Under the pieces are notes generated by a model, which worked only from the letters and a program-made list of their open reading frames with translations, had not been told where the DNA came from and ran no database searches. Shown here piece by piece: positions 18,171 to 26,320 of a stretch of 64,000 nt of DNA (the first letter of the stretch is position 1; each line of letters opens with the position of its first letter). Source of the DNA: Pseudomonas parasichuanensis (GTDB lineage: Bacteria > Pseudomonadota > Gammaproteobacteria > Pseudomonadales > Pseudomonadaceae); the NCBI RefSeq assembly GCF_021601385.1, contig NZ_BQHO01000016.1, positions 1 through 64,000 on the forward strand, in the 5' to 3' direction. The position numbers were made by a program, and so were the translations under genes.

Positions 18171-18186
18171 CGAGTGTTCCCTGTGG

Positions 18187-19521
18187 TCAGGCACGGGTCG
18201 CGCGCAGCGCGGCCGGGGCGTTGCTGGCCTGCGAGCCGAGGTGCTGGTACAGCGACTGGCCGATTTCCTGGGCGCGTGCCGGAAGCACCGACAACAGCGT
18301 GTCGCTCAGGCCGTGGGAGGCTTCGCAGAAACCCTGCAGGTAGACGCTGGCACCGAATTCGGGGCTGGCCAGGGCGCGGTAGTTGCGGTCGACTTCGAAG
18401 TCCTTCAGGTGCTGCTGCAGCGGGGCCAGCAGGTCACGGTGCGAGCGGCGCTCGTAGCCGGTGGCGAGGATCACGGCGTCGTAGCGGTGGGTCTGGCGCA
18501 CGTCGGTGGCCAGGTCGCGCAGGGTCAGCTCGATGCCTTCGGCGGTGCTGACCACGTCCTCGATATTGCGGCGGCACAGCACGCCGTGGCGGTACTGGTG
18601 GGCGACCTTCTGGCGGTAGAGGATGCCGTAGATGCGCTCGATCAGGTCGACGTCGACCACCGAGTAGTTGGTGTTATGGTACTCGTTGACCAGCTTGGCG
18701 CGCTCGGCGTGGGGCTGGTTGAACACCAGGTCGGTGTACTCGGGGGCGAAGATTTCGTTGACGAACGGGCTGTCGTCGGCCGGCTTGAGGGCCGAGGCGC
18801 GCAGGATCATGTCGACCTTGACCGACGGGTAGCTGTCGTTGAGGTCGATGAAGGCTTCGGCGGCGCTCTGGCCGGAACCGACCACGGCGATGCGCATCGG
18901 CTTGCCCTGGTTGCACGGCAGCTGCTGCAGGGCGCTCAGGTACTGGGAGTGGTGGAACACCCGTGCATCGTCCTTGAAGGCGCGGAAGGCCTCGGGGATC
19001 TTCGGCGTGCCGCCGCTGCCGACCACCACCGAGCGGGCGCGGCGCTGGTGCTCGCGGCCTTGCGGGTCACGGGACACCAGGCGCAGGTGGTCGACCTTGC
19101 CGCCACGCAGTTCCGGCTCGATGCGCAGCACCTCTTCACCGTACACGGCCTGGGTGGCGAAGTGGTCGGCAGCCCAGCGCAGGTAGTCGTTGTACTCCAG
19201 GCGGCAGGGGTAGAAGGTGCCCAGGTTGATGAAGTCGGCCAGGCGCTGCTTCTGGTGCAGGTAGTTGACGAAGCTGTAGGGGCTGGTGGGGTTGCGCAGC
19301 GACACCAGGTCCTTGAGGAAGGAGATCTGCAGTTCGCTCTGGGTGGCCAGGGTGTTGCCGTGCCAGCGGTAGTCGCTCTGCTTGTCGATGAACAGGGCGT
19401 CGAGGGCGTGACCGTTGGTCTCTGCGAGCTCTTCCAGGGCGATGGCCAGGGCCAGGTTGGAAGGGCCGAAGCCGACGCCGATAAGGTCGTGGATGTGTTC
19501 GGAGGAGTTGGTCTGGCTCAT
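18187..19521 (-). CDS. pvdA: L-ornithine N5-monooxygenase PvdA
   Basis: A 444-residue flavin-dependent N-hydroxylating monooxygenase that makes N5-hydroxy-ornithine for pyoverdine. The FAD motif GVGFGPSNLALA is near residues 15-26, the NADPH motif VVGSGQSAAEAF near 212-223, and the C-terminal ATGYERR motif near 345. Length and motif order match the family. The ATG at 19521 follows a long leader with a GC-rich hairpin (19549-19571) and a PvdS promoter at 19599-19622. In several pseudomonads pvdA lies away from fpvA/pvdE; here it is embedded between pvdE and pvdO. Confidence 0.95.
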   Translation of the reverse strand: MSQTNSSEHIHDLIGVGFGPSNLALAIALEELAETNGHALDALFIDKQSDYRWHGNTLATQSELQISFLKDLVSLRNPTSPYSFVNYLHQKQRLADFINLGTFYPCRLEYNDYLRWAADHFATQAVYGEEVLRIEPELRGGKVDHLRLVSRDPQGREHQRRARSVVVGSGGTPKIPEAFRAFKDDARVFHHSQYLSALQQLPCNQGKPMRIAVVGSGQSAAEAFIDLNDSYPSVKVDMILRASALKPADDSPFVNEIFAPEYTDLVFNQPHAERAKLVNEYHNTNYSVVDVDLIERIYGILYRQKVAHQYRHGVLCRRNIEDVVSTAEGIELTLRDLATDVRQTHRYDAVILATGYERRSHRDLLAPLQQHLKDFEVDRNYRALASPEFGASVYLQGFCEASHGLSDTLLSVLPARAQEIGQSLYQHLGSQASNAPAALRATRA

Positions 19522-19548
19522 GGTTGCGGTTCCTTGGATGGTCGAGAG

Positions 19549-19571
19549 GGGGCGCCTTCAGAGGGCGCCCC
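19549..19571. other. GC-rich hairpin in the pvdA leader
   Basis: An 8-bp perfect stem (19549-19556 with 19564-19571) with a 7-base loop lies between the PvdS promoter and pvdA. It would be transcribed in the pvdA leader. It has no T-run on the minus strand, so a terminator role for pvdO is doubtful. Confidence 0.4.
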
Positions 19572-19598
19572 GTGTCCTGCGCAAGTACACCGATAGGA

Positions 19599-19622
19599 AC
19601 GAGCCGGGGAGGGGAGAATTTA
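19599..19622 (-). promoter_or_regulatory. PvdS (iron-starvation sigma) promoter of pvdA-pvdE
   Basis: On the minus strand the sequence reads TAAAT (19622-19618), exactly 16 bases rich in C, then CGT (19601-19599). This is the established PvdS iron-starvation box TAAAT-N16-CGT. It lies 78 bases upstream of the pvdA start and can drive pvdA and pvdE. Confidence 0.85.
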
Positions 19623-19637
19623 AAGCCGTTGGGCCGT

Positions 19638-20498
19638 TCAGAGCTCCCTGGCTACGCGAAAGCCGATCCAGTCGCCACGGTCGTCGCGCAGCGTGGTGTT
19701 GCGGTTGCCCGAACGCGAGAAGATCGGTGCTTCGCCCCAGTCGTTGCCGCGAATCGTGATCTGCTGGCAGTTGGCTTTGGTCCAGGCGCTGCCGTCGGCG
19801 GGGGCGCCGACATAGGTGTCGTGGTAGCAGTCCGCGACCCACTCGTAGACGTTGCCGTGCATGTCGTACACGCCGAAGGCATTGGCCGGGAAGCTGCCGA
19901 CCGGCGAGCTGTAGCTGAAACCGTCCTTGGGCCCGTAGACGTTGGCGTTCTTGCTGATTTCGTAGTTGGCGTCGGGCTCGAACGGGAACGGCCCGGTGCT
20001 GCCGGCGCGGGCGGCATATTCGCGCTGCGCTTCGCTGACCATGCTGTAGCGTTTACCGGTTTGCTTCGACAGCCAGGCCACATAGTGCTCGACGTCGTCG
20101 TAGCTCATGCACACCGCCGGCTGGCGTGGGCCCTGTGGGTAGCTGGGCTTGCTGTTGGTGCAGCGTCGGCCCGGGCGCTCGTCGCCGTCGGCGATGACCG
20201 TGCCGCTGGCCTTCTGGTAGGCCGCCCACTCGCCGGCGGTGACCTGGAAACGGCTGATGGCGAACGGCTTGGCGAAGGTCACCGGGTGCTGTGGGCTTTC
20301 GTCGTCCTGGCGGCCCATCTCGTCAGCCGGGGTGCCCATGATGAAGGTGCCGGCGGGCAGCACGACCATTTCCGGGCAGGTCTGCTTGCAGTCACGGAAC
20401 ACCGTGCCGGGGGTGTCGGCGGGTTGGGCGGCCAGGGCCGGCAGGCTGCAGGTGGCCAGCACGGCGGCCAGGGTCAGGCGATGCAGGGAAGCGCTCAT
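19638..20498 (-). CDS. pvdO: Periplasmic pyoverdine maturation protein PvdO (FGE-sulfatase fold)
   Basis: A 286-residue protein with a signal peptide (about residues 1-23, ending PALAAQ). A formylglycine-generating-enzyme-like domain follows, with PAGTFIMGTP near 49, VCMSYDDVEHYVAWL near 130, FGVYDMHGNVYEWVADCYH near 225 and the closing GFRVAREL. In P. aeruginosa PvdO acts in the periplasm on the dihydropyoverdine-to-pyoverdine chromophore step. The gene is the last of a pvdM-pvdN-pvdO set: its start lies 13 bases after the pvdN stop. Confidence 0.93.
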   Translation of the reverse strand: MSASLHRLTLAAVLATCSLPALAAQPADTPGTVFRDCKQTCPEMVVLPAGTFIMGTPADEMGRQDDESPQHPVTFAKPFAISRFQVTAGEWAAYQKASGTVIADGDERPGRRCTNSKPSYPQGPRQPAVCMSYDDVEHYVAWLSKQTGKRYSMVSEAQREYAARAGSTGPFPFEPDANYEISKNANVYGPKDGFSYSSPVGSFPANAFGVYDMHGNVYEWVADCYHDTYVGAPADGSAWTKANCQQITIRGNDWGEAPIFSRSGNRNTTLRDDRGDWIGFRVAREL

Positions 20499-20511
20499 GG
20501 GGATGCCTTGT

Positions 20512-21783
20512 TCAGAGTTGCTGGGTTATCAGGGCCATGGCCCGGTCGATCTGCTGCTCGTCGTTGAGCAGGCTGGGTGCCAGGCGAATGACCGGGCCGA
20601 CATCGCGGTCCACGGCGTCGCACATCAGCTTGTTGCTGGTGAGGTGGGCGGCCACGGCGTCGGCGTCGCGGTCCTTGATGCGGAAGAAGGTGAAACCGGC
20701 GGAGAACTGTTCGCTGCGCGGGGTCACCAGCTGGATCTGGCGGTGCTCGGCCAGGCGCTGCTTGAGCAGGCCGTTGAGCTGGTGGATGCGCTGCTGCACA
20801 TCGGCCTTGCCCAGTTGCAGGTGCAGCTTGAAGGCCTCGCTGGCGGCCCAGCGGTGTTCGAAGGCGTGGTAGCCGCCCGGGGTCATGATGGTGGCGAAGT
20901 CCTCGTCGCGGGAGAAGGTGGCGACGCTTGGGGTGAGGTGCTGCATGCCGGTGGAGGCGGCGCAGATGATCCCGGTGCCACGCGGGCCGAACATCCACTT
21001 GTGGGTGCCGGCGATGAAGTAGTCGCAGTTGAAGTCGGCGAAGCGTGCGTTCTCCACGCCGAAGCCGTGCACGCCGTCGACCACGTAGATGATCCGTTCG
21101 GCCTCGCTGCGGTTGCGGTTGTGCCGACGCACCAGCTCGCCGATCTCACCCACCGGCAGCTTGACGCCGCTGCCCGAGTGCACCCAGGTCATGCCCAGCA
21201 CCCGGGTGTTGGGCTTGATGGCCTTGTCGAGGGTGCTCAGCACCTGGTCGGTGGACACCGTCCAGGGGTCGTCGAACAGACGGATCCTGCGCACCGCGGT
21301 GCCCTGGCGCTCGCTACGGAAATCCAGGGCCTTCTGTGCCGAGTAGTGTTCGTGCTCGGTGATCAGGATCTCCTGGTTGGCGCCGACCTTGAGGCCGCCG
21401 TAGATCATCGCCAGGCCTTCGGTGGTGCTGCCGGTGAGGGCGATCTGCCGGGGGCCGACTTCCAGGTAGCGCCCGGCCCACTCGCGCACTTCGTCCTCGC
21501 GCTGCCATTCGTACTGGCTTTCCCAGTCCATCAGCGCGGCGGGGTTGCGGTCGAGGTCGGCGCGGTGGCGGTCGATCGCCTGCTGCACCGGGCGCGGGTG
21601 GGCGGTGACCAGGAAGTTGGCGAAGTGCGCCACATCCGGGGCCAGCGGGAACAGCGTGCGCAGGTTGCGCCACTTGTCAGCGCCGCTCAGTGGCGTGTCG
21701 CCGGCCGCCAGGGCCTCGGGCAGCAAGGGCAGGCTTGCGGCCAGCAGGCCGGCGTGTTTGAGGAAGGTGCGACGGTTGCTCAT
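20512..21783 (-). CDS. pvdN: Periplasmic PLP-dependent enzyme PvdN
   Basis: A 423-residue pyridoxal-phosphate enzyme of the aminotransferase class V fold. The N-terminus carries a twin-arginine signal (SNRRTFLKHAG) and a hydrophobic stretch ending ALAAGD, so Tat export to the periplasm is expected. The PLP Lys is in FIAGTHKWMFGPRGTG near residue 261. In P. fluorescens and P. aeruginosa PvdN converts the chromophore-attached glutamate side chain to succinamide or succinate. The open frame extends far upstream, but the ATG at 21783 alone gives the Tat signal and sits 17 bases after the pvdM stop. Confidence 0.94.
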   Translation of the reverse strand: MSNRRTFLKHAGLLAASLPLLPEALAAGDTPLSGADKWRNLRTLFPLAPDVAHFANFLVTAHPRPVQQAIDRHRADLDRNPAALMDWESQYEWQREDEVREWAGRYLEVGPRQIALTGSTTEGLAMIYGGLKVGANQEILITEHEHYSAQKALDFRSERQGTAVRRIRLFDDPWTVSTDQVLSTLDKAIKPNTRVLGMTWVHSGSGVKLPVGEIGELVRRHNRNRSEAERIIYVVDGVHGFGVENARFADFNCDYFIAGTHKWMFGPRGTGIICAASTGMQHLTPSVATFSRDEDFATIMTPGGYHAFEHRWAASEAFKLHLQLGKADVQQRIHQLNGLLKQRLAEHRQIQLVTPRSEQFSAGFTFFRIKDRDADAVAAHLTSNKLMCDAVDRDVGPVIRLAPSLLNDEQQIDRAMALITQQL

Positions 21784-21800
21784 GAAATGGAGGGCTCGAC

Positions 21801-23153
21801 TCAGCGGTTGGCGACGGGTTGGGCGGATTTTTGTACCTGTTCCCAGGCGCGCAGGAAGTTGCCCGCCCAGAGTTTCGCGATGTCTGTCTCGCTGTAGCCG
21901 CGGGTGAGCAGCTCGGCGGTGACGTTGCGGATTTCGCTCACGTCCTTCCAGCCGTCCAGGCCGCCGCCGTCGTTGAAGTCGGAGCTGATGCCGACGTGGT
22001 CGATGCCCACCTTCTTCACCGTGTAGTCGATGGCGTCGACGTACTGCTTGAGGGTGGCCTTGGGTTCTTCTTCGAGGATGCCGTACAGCGAGCTTGCGTA
22101 TTCGCCGAAGCGCGACTCGGGCCAGATGGCGATCACCGCGTCGCCCGGCATCAGGGCGTTGGCCAGGCCTTGCAACGGCTGCAGGTCGAAGCGCGCACGC
22201 AGGGCGTCGAGCTTGTCCAGCACCGGTTTGCCCAGGGGCTTGAGGTACTGGCCGAAGCCGACCACCTGGATCACTCCGCCGCTGGCCTTGATCAGCTGCA
22301 TCTCGTGGTCGGAGAGGTTGCGCGGGATGTCCACCAGTGCCCGGGGCGCCGAGTGCGAGGCGACCATCGGGGCGCGGGTCAGGCGGGCGACGTCTTCCAG
22401 GGCCTTGGTCGACATCTGCGACACGTCGATGATCACGCCCAGGTCGTTCAGGCGCTTGACCGCCTGCTCGCCCAACGGCGACAGGCCGCCGAGGGCATCG
22501 GCGGTGTCGTTGAAGAACGGCAGCGGGCGCGAGGAGTCGGCCCAGTCGTTGTTGCCGGTGTAGCTGAAGCCGAACATGCGCATGCCGCGCGCGGCCCACA
22601 GGTCCAGCTGGGAGACGTCATGGCCCAGGGGGTAGGCGTTGAGCATGCTGATGAAGATGGCGAACTTGCCTTCGCCGTTGAGGCGGCGGAAGTCGGCGGG
22701 GGTGTAGGCGATGCCGACCTGGTTGGGGAAGTCGCGGACCATGCCGCTGATGATCTTGTAGCGCACCTCTTGCTCGTGGCGCGCGGCGTCGACGAAGCCT
22801 GGGGTAGGACGGTGCGGGGCGTTGGGGCCGTTCCAGATTTCCGGCCAGCCGAAGATGGTCAGCGCGGCGCCCGACAGGCGCCCGCGGTTGGCCTTGACCA
22901 GGTCGAATTGGCCTGCGCCGTCCTTGTCCAGTTCGTTGCCGGCGCTGCCCAGGTCCAGTGGCACGGTGACGTGGCTGTCGAACGACAGCATGTGCTCGTG
23001 CAGGGCATTGGCCTGCTCGACGATCTTGTGCGGGTAGCCGGTTTCCCGGCCTTGCCAGTAGAAGTAGCCGGCGGCGCTGCCCAGGGCGACCGCCAGGGCC
23101 AGGGGCAGGCCGATGTACAGGGCTTTGCGGGAACGGGTCTTGGTCATTGCCAT
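21801..23153 (-). CDS. pvdM: Periplasmic dipeptidase-like pyoverdine maturation protein PvdM
   Basis: A roughly 450-residue protein of the renal-dipeptidase (M19) family with an N-terminal membrane anchor (about residues 8-28). Family metal-site motifs are visible: DSHVT near 60, a central VIDVSQMS near 253, and SHSAPRAL near 280. PvdM is needed for periplasmic oxidation of the pyoverdine precursor. The start is the ATG at 23153 or the in-frame ATG at 23147; an earlier frame extension to 23192 lacks support. First gene of the pvdMNO set, 72 bases downstream of a PvdS promoter. Confidence 0.93.
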   Translation of the reverse strand: MAMTKTRSRKALYIGLPLALAVALGSAAGYFYWQGRETGYPHKIVEQANALHEHMLSFDSHVTVPLDLGSAGNELDKDGAGQFDLVKANRGRLSGAALTIFGWPEIWNGPNAPHRPTPGFVDAARHEQEVRYKIISGMVRDFPNQVGIAYTPADFRRLNGEGKFAIFISMLNAYPLGHDVSQLDLWAARGMRMFGFSYTGNNDWADSSRPLPFFNDTADALGGLSPLGEQAVKRLNDLGVIIDVSQMSTKALEDVARLTRAPMVASHSAPRALVDIPRNLSDHEMQLIKASGGVIQVVGFGQYLKPLGKPVLDKLDALRARFDLQPLQGLANALMPGDAVIAIWPESRFGEYASSLYGILEEEPKATLKQYVDAIDYTVKKVGIDHVGISSDFNDGGGLDGWKDVSEIRNVTAELLTRGYSETDIAKLWAGNFLRAWEQVQKSAQPVANR

Positions 23154-23224
23154 CTCGTTGCAGGGCTGATCGGGTGCCTGCCGGTGGCGCACGGGCGCCC
23201 GGGCAGGGTTCGGGTATCAGGTGG

Positions 23225-23248
23225 ACGAATGGCGGGGGGGTAAATTTA
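23225..23248 (-). promoter_or_regulatory. PvdS promoter of pvdM-pvdN-pvdO
   Basis: On the minus strand TAAAT (23248-23244) is followed by exactly 16 bases, including a run of seven C, then CGT (23227-23225). This matches the PvdS consensus and is 72 bases upstream of the pvdM start. No other promoter-like gap occurs within pvdMNO. Confidence 0.85.
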
Positions 23249-23263
23249 TCGATGGGTTGGCGT
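23241..23263 (+). promoter_or_regulatory. Possible divergent PvdS-like promoter for the 144-residue protein
   Basis: On the plus strand the same palindrome TAAATTTA gives TAAAT at 23241-23245, then 15 bases, then CGT at 23261-23263. The spacer is one base shorter than the usual 16-17. It faces the unknown gene starting at 23328, 65 bases away. Confidence 0.4.
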
Positions 23264-23327
23264 TCAGGTTTCGCCAGGGCCTGCCGATAAGCAGTCATCG
23301 GAAGGACCCTTGCAGAGGAATAGGGAC

Positions 23328-23762
23328 ATGGTCAATTTCACGCTCATCAACATCGCCGGCACCGCACCAGCGCTCAATAACGCCGCTCAGAGCGGCGCAG
23401 CCCAGGCCGGCAGCGGCACCCAGGAAGCAGCGCCGCTGAAGATCGACCCCAAGCTGTTCAAGGCGGATGCCGACGCCGGGCCCAGCATCGAGACCGACAA
23501 CAGCTCGGAGCCTGCCGAGGTCAAGGAGCTGCGCGACATGATCAAGCGGCTGCAGAAGCAGCTGGCTGAAGAGCAGAAACAATTGGCCGCGATGATGGCG
23601 AAGAACCATGACGACGCGGCGAGCCAGGCGGCGATTGCGGCCAAGCAGGCCAGCATCACCACCCTCATCGGGCAGATCTCGGCCGCTACCGCGCAGTTGC
23701 TGGAGACCCTGTCCAAGGCGGGTAGCAGCAGTGCCGGCGGGTCGGTCGACACCGTGGCCTGA
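23328..23762 (+). CDS. Small coiled-coil protein of unknown function, divergent from pvdM
   Basis: A 144-residue protein with no recognised domain. The N-terminal third is rich in Ala, Gln and Gly. Residues about 60-92 form a charged heptad-like helix (ELRDMIKRLQKQLAEEQKQL) typical of a coiled coil. The rest is rich in Ala, Thr and Ser, and the C-terminus ends GGSVDTVA. There is no signal peptide or membrane segment. The ATG at 23328 follows AGAGGAA; a start at 23310 is possible. It is transcribed away from pvdM through a shared 174-base gap that may hold overlapping PvdS sites, so it could belong to the iron-starvation regulon. Function not recognised. Confidence 0.8.
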   Translation: MVNFTLINIAGTAPALNNAAQSGAAQAGSGTQEAAPLKIDPKLFKADADAGPSIETDNSSEPAEVKELRDMIKRLQKQLAEEQKQLAAMMAKNHDDAASQAAIAAKQASITTLIGQISAATAQLLETLSKAGSSSAGGSVDTVA

Positions 23763-23822
23763 CCATCGCCTGGGTGATTGGGTATGCTGGCGGCCCGTGA
23801 TGAACGAGCCGCCGCAACGCCG

Positions 23823-24317
23823 ATGCCGACCTGGACACTGAGCACCGCCACCCACCGTAATGCCCGCGAGGTTGTCGATTTCATCGATAGCGCCCGCCGT
23901 GGGCTGTTCCCGATGCTCGCCGATTCACCGATGCCCAGGGACCTTGCCCGGTTCGAGGAAATGTACCTTGAGGGGGAGGGGGTGTTTCTGGTGGCCCATG
24001 ATCAGGGGCGGCTGATTGCCGGTATCGGCTACCTGCCGTATGACCATCGTTTTGCCCAGCTCGATTACCGCGCCCGCCGAACTGTGGAAGTGGTGCGGTT
24101 GTTTGTTGTGCCCGAATACCGCCGTTGTGGGCTGGCCGGGGCGCTGTTCGCGGCGCTGCGCGAGCGGGCGCGGGCGGCGGGGGTTGAGTGCTTGTACCTG
24201 CATACCCATCCGTTTTTGCCGGGGGCGATTGGGTTTTGGCGGGGGCAGGGGTTTGCCATTGTGGATGTGGAAGAGGATCCGGTTTGGCGGACGACGCATA
24301 TGCACAGGGCGGTGTGA
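23823..24317 (+). CDS. GNAT-family N-acetyltransferase
   Basis: A 164-residue protein with the GNAT fold. It shows an internal strand EVVRLFVVPEYRR near residues 85-97, followed by the acetyl-CoA loop pattern RRCGLAGALFAALRERA near 97-112, and the terminal region HPFLPGAIGFWRGQGF near 125-140. The substrate is unknown. The ATG at 23823 was chosen; the frame is open upstream to 23778 without better signals. It follows the 144-residue gene by 60 bases and could be co-transcribed. Iron-related function is not shown. Confidence 0.88.
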   Translation: MPTWTLSTATHRNAREVVDFIDSARRGLFPMLADSPMPRDLARFEEMYLEGEGVFLVAHDQGRLIAGIGYLPYDHRFAQLDYRARRTVEVVRLFVVPEYRRCGLAGALFAALRERARAAGVECLYLHTHPFLPGAIGFWRGQGFAIVDVEEDPVWRTTHMHRAV

Positions 24318-24375
24318 GGGCTGGGTGCCTGTCTTGGGATTGCATGAGGGCCACCCGGTGCTTGCCGGTGTTTTT

Positions 24376-24447
24376 GCAGCGCCTGTGAGATCGAGCGCCG
24401 CCCGCGCGGCGCATCGCTGGCAAGCCAGCTCCCATATCTGTTTCGGA
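24376..24447 (-). repeat. Palindromic repeat family A, copy 1
   Basis: Contains the core GATCGAGCGCCGCCCGCG and then a second palindrome (CTGGCAAGCCAG) next to CTCCCA. Copy 2 at 24582-24653 is its inverted counterpart. Members recur at 26321, 32697 and 38202. Confidence 0.8.
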
Positions 24448-24581
24448 CCAGTCACTCCTGCAAGCTCATCACTGTACGCCTTGTTGGTCTGACTCGATTT
24501 CGAGGTGCGCGCTGATGATGCTGCGCCTGACTTGAGACATGCACCAAGGCGGGCAGCGGTACCTTCACAGGCATAATTGGC

Positions 24582-24653
24582 CCGAAACAGATGTGGGAGC
24601 TGGCTTGCCAGCGATGCGCCGCGCGGGCGGCGCTCGATCTTGAGAGCGCTGCA
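24582..24653 (+). repeat. Palindromic repeat family A, copy 2
   Basis: Inverted counterpart of copy 1. It reads TGTGGGAGCTGGCTTGCCAG, then a GC-rich palindrome and CGCTCGATCT. It has the same orientation as copy 3 at 26321-26390, so the two form direct repeats around about 1.7 kb. Confidence 0.8.
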
Positions 24654-24806
24654 CATCTGTCGCCATGCACCTTGCGGCCCACATGCAATCTCAAATATGT
24701 CGCCCCATTCAAAAGGGGCGCAAAGCGCCCCGGGCACGCTCGGAGTCATCCATCAACTCCACCAGCATCCGGCGACAGACCTGCCAGCCAGCCCCTCACA
24801 CCGCAC

Positions 24807-25163
24807 CTACCCGTAATCCTCCCTGCGCACCGGCCGGGTCAACCGTTCTGGCCGCTCCGGCGCAGGCGGATTGGTCGGCAACAGCACCAGCCCATCCAGC
24901 ACCTTGTTCAGCAACGCCTCGATCATCTCCAGCGACAACTGCGTACCGCCCAGCAACCGCCGCGCATCGCCGTGCGCGTCTTCGCGGGCGAGGGTGGTGG
25001 CCTGGTAGGTCTGTTGCACGAGTTGCAGGGCATGCACCAGTGCGTCCTCGGCGAATACGCCGGGGCGGACGGTGAACAGTGGGGCGTGGTGGTGGTTGCA
25101 GGTGCCGAAGGTGTAGCGGTCGCAGCGGGGTTGCTGGGGTGGATCAGGTATTCCTTTGCACAT
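24807..25163 (-). CDS. Small Pseudomonas protein resembling DUF3077/DUF6124
   Basis: A 118-residue soluble protein beginning MCKGIPDPPQQPRCDR. A central block LFTVRPGVFAEDALVHALQL and a C-terminal helix ending LLNKVLDGL resemble the small DUF3077/DUF6124-type proteins found in many copies in pseudomonads. Function unknown. The ATG at 25163 has GGGAG upstream; the longer open frame to 25319 lacks such a signal. The N-terminal KGIPDPP motif recurs in the 43-residue ORF at 50649-50780. Confidence 0.72.
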   Translation of the reverse strand: MCKGIPDPPQQPRCDRYTFGTCNHHHAPLFTVRPGVFAEDALVHALQLVQQTYQATTLAREDAHGDARRLLGGTQLSLEMIEALLNKVLDGLVLLPTNPPAPERPERLTRPVRREDYG

Positions 25164-25522
25164 GGTGGAACTCCCTTCGTAGATGAAGAAATCCGCCACG
25201 GCCTGCCGCCAAGCAGGTAATGGTGACGGACTACGCAAGGTTGGCGGACCGGTACGAAGGGAACCGGCACTTCCGAAGAAGTCCATGCGCAGCCCGCCAT
25301 AGAGCATCTTCGCGGGCACAAAAAAAGCGCCTGCGAAGGTGGGTATGGGCGCTTTGCGCCTTCGTTCCAGGCCGCCAAGCCTGGGTCGCTGATTTTCAGC
25401 AACGTCGAGAGCTTAATGGAGCTTCTACTGATGGTCAATGATGCGCTACTGGAAATGATAATGGCCATTTGGTAGCTTGAATGTTGATCATTAAATTAGC
25501 GTCAAGGTGGATAGTTATAAAT
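25164..25522. other. Gene-free stretch before the DUF2971 gene
   Basis: About 360 bases. Base composition shifts from GC-rich to AT-rich near 25430. The region must contain the leader of the minus-strand small gene and the promoter of the plus-strand DUF2971 gene. No terminator hairpin with a T-run or RNA gene was recognised. Confidence 0.5.
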
Positions 25523-26188
25523 ATGTCTGGTAAAAAATTCTTGTATAGGATTATGCGATTCGAGCATGCGGTCCAAGTCTTGCGTGGGAATCTGTATTTT
25601 TCACATCCCTCTCAGTGGGAAGACCCCTATGAAACGAATGTGAAGCATGAGTACGATCATGCAATTTTTGCACAGTGTTGGTCGACTGCTAGTATGTCTG
25701 ACGCCATGTGGAGAATTTATTCGCCTAATTTGTTGGGTGTCAGATTGAGAACGACTAGGGACGCTTTGGCATCAGCAATGCAAGCATATACATCGGCCAA
25801 TGCTGGTTATCAAAGGCGGCTGCAGAACGTGGAATATCTCAAACCTAATGAATTTAGGGACGAGATGTCCGTCTATGAAAGTTTGATTGGGTCGGATGAG
25901 TTATTTGGTCCTGCTACAGCGGCTGATATGCTTTGCGTAAAGCGCGCTGCCTTCTCCCATGAGGCAGAAGTCCGAGCGATTCTCTACGATTCCAATGCTC
26001 TCAGGAGTGAGAGTGATTCTCGGAAGGGCATTAATGTAAAGGTTGATGGTGCTGAGCTCATTGATTCAATTCGTTTAGATCCGCGTGCGTCGGATGAACT
26101 TTGTGAGGCGTTGTCGCATTATTTTAGAAATATCTTGGGTTTCAAGGGTAGTGTAAAAAAATCGCTGCTTTATACAGTCTCCAGTTGA
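25523..26188 (+). CDS. DUF2971-family protein in AT-rich DNA
   Basis: A 221-residue protein with the DUF2971 pattern: FLYRIMRFEHAVQVL at the start, LYFSHPSQWEDPYE near residues 28-41, and a late segment HEAEVRAILYD near 150. DUF2971 proteins are uncharacterised but often occur in defence or accessory islands. The gene is clearly richer in A and T than both flanks and uses rare codons such as ATA and AGA, which suggests transfer. The start at 25523 gives the usual N-terminus; an in-frame ATG at 25481 is possible. It lies alone, between repeat copies at 24582 and 26321. Confidence 0.82.
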   Translation: MSGKKFLYRIMRFEHAVQVLRGNLYFSHPSQWEDPYETNVKHEYDHAIFAQCWSTASMSDAMWRIYSPNLLGVRLRTTRDALASAMQAYTSANAGYQRRLQNVEYLKPNEFRDEMSVYESLIGSDELFGPATAADMLCVKRAAFSHEAEVRAILYDSNALRSESDSRKGINVKVDGAELIDSIRLDPRASDELCEALSHYFRNILGFKGSVKKSLLYTVSS

Positions 26189-26320
26189 GGTTGCTGTTTC
26201 TGTCACAGCCGTACACCTTATCGGCATGCCGCGTTATCGCGTTGAGCGCTACCGGGCCCTCATCCCCCTTGAGGCATGCACGAAGGCTCGCGCTGTCTCT
26301 ATCACAGGATTGCCCGAGTC

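Larger units (their letters stand above)
24318..24806. other. Gene-free stretch carrying two inverted repeat copies
   Basis: About 490 bases between the acetyltransferase and the next minus-strand gene. No credible coding region was seen. It contains two facing copies of a repeat of about 70 bases (24376-24447 and 24582-24653) separated by about 130 bases that show no other recognised feature. Confidence 0.7.

Noticed and set aside
20512-22599. A 695-residue reading for PvdN
   Set aside because: The N-terminal 270 residues overlap pvdM in another frame; the real start at 21783 restores the Tat signal peptide.
24376-24653. The facing 70-base repeats as insertion-sequence ends
   Set aside because: Only about 130 bases lie between them and no transposase frame exists; they fit a REP-type element better.
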